Assembly (NCBI GenBank): GCA_025769875.1
Contig: JAGFNK010000057.1
Span: forward strand, 62,001-126,000
Length of the DNA stretch: 64,000 bases
Source: Russula earlei
Taxonomy: Eukaryota > Basidiomycota > Agaricomycetes > Russulales > Russulaceae
Direction of reading: 5' to 3'
The position numbers were made by a program, and so were the translations under genes. Positions 63,801 to 64,000 of the stretch are shown piece by piece; position 1 is the first letter of the stretch, and the number at the start of each line of letters is the position of its first letter. A model generated the notes under the pieces. That model searched no databases. It was given only the letters and a program-made list of their open reading frames with translations, and was not told where the DNA came from.

Positions 63801-64000
63801 GGATAGAAGTACCGGTTCTCTGATGGTTCAATGCACGAGAGGGACGTCTGTCGTCCTCGGAATCTTCAAGTTTCAGAGGCTCCGATGCCGTCCACGACTT
63901 GCGATGGACAGCGGTACCCTGTGTTGACGGGGTAGCGGCGGCAGGTGCCCATGACTTACGAAAGTTGGTGGGTGCAGGAGTGGGGGCAGGGTGTGATTTT
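60897..64000 (-). CDS. Gelsolin/villin-like actin-binding protein, N-terminus beyond window
   Basis: Partial: the 5' end lies past 64000. The visible N-terminal part is long and disordered, rich in Ser, Pro, Arg and Thr (RKSWAPAAATPSTQ near 63930, PPSFSTPSRPSTPPASPGGY, RPSPGPSTPPPSLPRPLHAP). Gelsolin-like repeats then begin near 62400: LLLLPSQYQPSAG, DINVFYDSEILAIVHRIKAK, LWGWQGRRSQIGEREQRKLK, DMARHYGTKLCLVHQGCEPQ and ELVHALNGRLATRQ. A second repeat has LYVWHGKGSLPEERQAALGY and WKWRPDLATALPRIWRVD, and a C-terminal part has MNLLELAEALTDV spliced to LETIRWEKTRLDDLAMLPLG ending MDPTCLS, stop 60897-60899. WxGRxSxxGE and HQGxEPxE are gelsolin-repeat hallmarks. Function in actin binding is inferred from the family. 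Several introns. Confidence 0.8.

Overview
The window is nuclear DNA of a filamentous basidiomycete, probably an agaricomycete. The evidence is eukaryotic core genes broken by many short GT-AG introns (mostly 44-75 nt), fungal-type regulators (Zn2Cys6 and C2H2 factors, a cell-wall-integrity MAPKK) and a fungal proportion of Ser/Pro-rich disorder. No plasmid, phage, CRISPR or intact transposon was seen. Coordinates of spliced genes run from first to last coding base; exons were joined by eye, so gene starts in particular can be off. Layout, left to right: a short-chain dehydrogenase (1.25-2.75 kb, minus) and a coiled-coil protein (2.8-3.6 kb, minus); two UDP-glucose pyrophosphorylase genes arranged tail to tail (4.2-6.1 plus, 6.7-8.6 minus); ribosomal protein eS8 (9.6-10.7 plus); the histone H4K20 methyltransferase SET9 (11.0-15.35 plus); a 3.6-kb low-complexity spacer; a C2H2 factor (18.9-20.1 minus); a BolA protein (21.2-21.8 minus); an unrecognised multi-exon gene (22.1-23.7 plus); DNA ligase I (25.8-28.85 minus); a second zinc-finger factor (30.7-31.45 plus); the N-acetyltransferase NAA50 (31.8-32.4 minus); a single-exon unknown (34.8-35.4 minus); an intron-containing tRNA-Leu(UAG); an Mkk1-type MAPKK (36.0-37.8 plus); a 4.4-kb gene-poor stretch; a Zn2Cys6 factor (42.2-43.4 plus); a PP2C phosphatase (46.0-47.4 plus); a four-helix membrane protein (49.8-50.8 plus); a glycerol-3-phosphate acyltransferase (50.9-52.95 minus) divergent from the ribosome-assembly factor RRP12 (53.1-57.4 plus); proteasome chaperone PSMG2 (57.7-58.7 minus); a secreted GH17-like glucanase (58.85-60.2 minus); and a gelsolin-like protein running off the right end (60.9 to >64.0, minus). 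Most genes are housekeeping and not functionally clustered. A loose cell-wall theme exists (UDP-glucose supply, CWI kinase, PP2C, beta-glucanase), but there is no operon-like logic. The most unusual object is the inverted UGPase pair: the 3' halves are almost identical, introns included, while the 5' halves have diverged. This suggests gene conversion between inverted copies. Copy 1 carries two introns that copy 2 lacks, and each copy has its own single-base frameshift. Unexplained frame breaks also occur in SET9 and the Zn2Cys6 gene, so base-call errors must be excluded before any of these genes is called broken.
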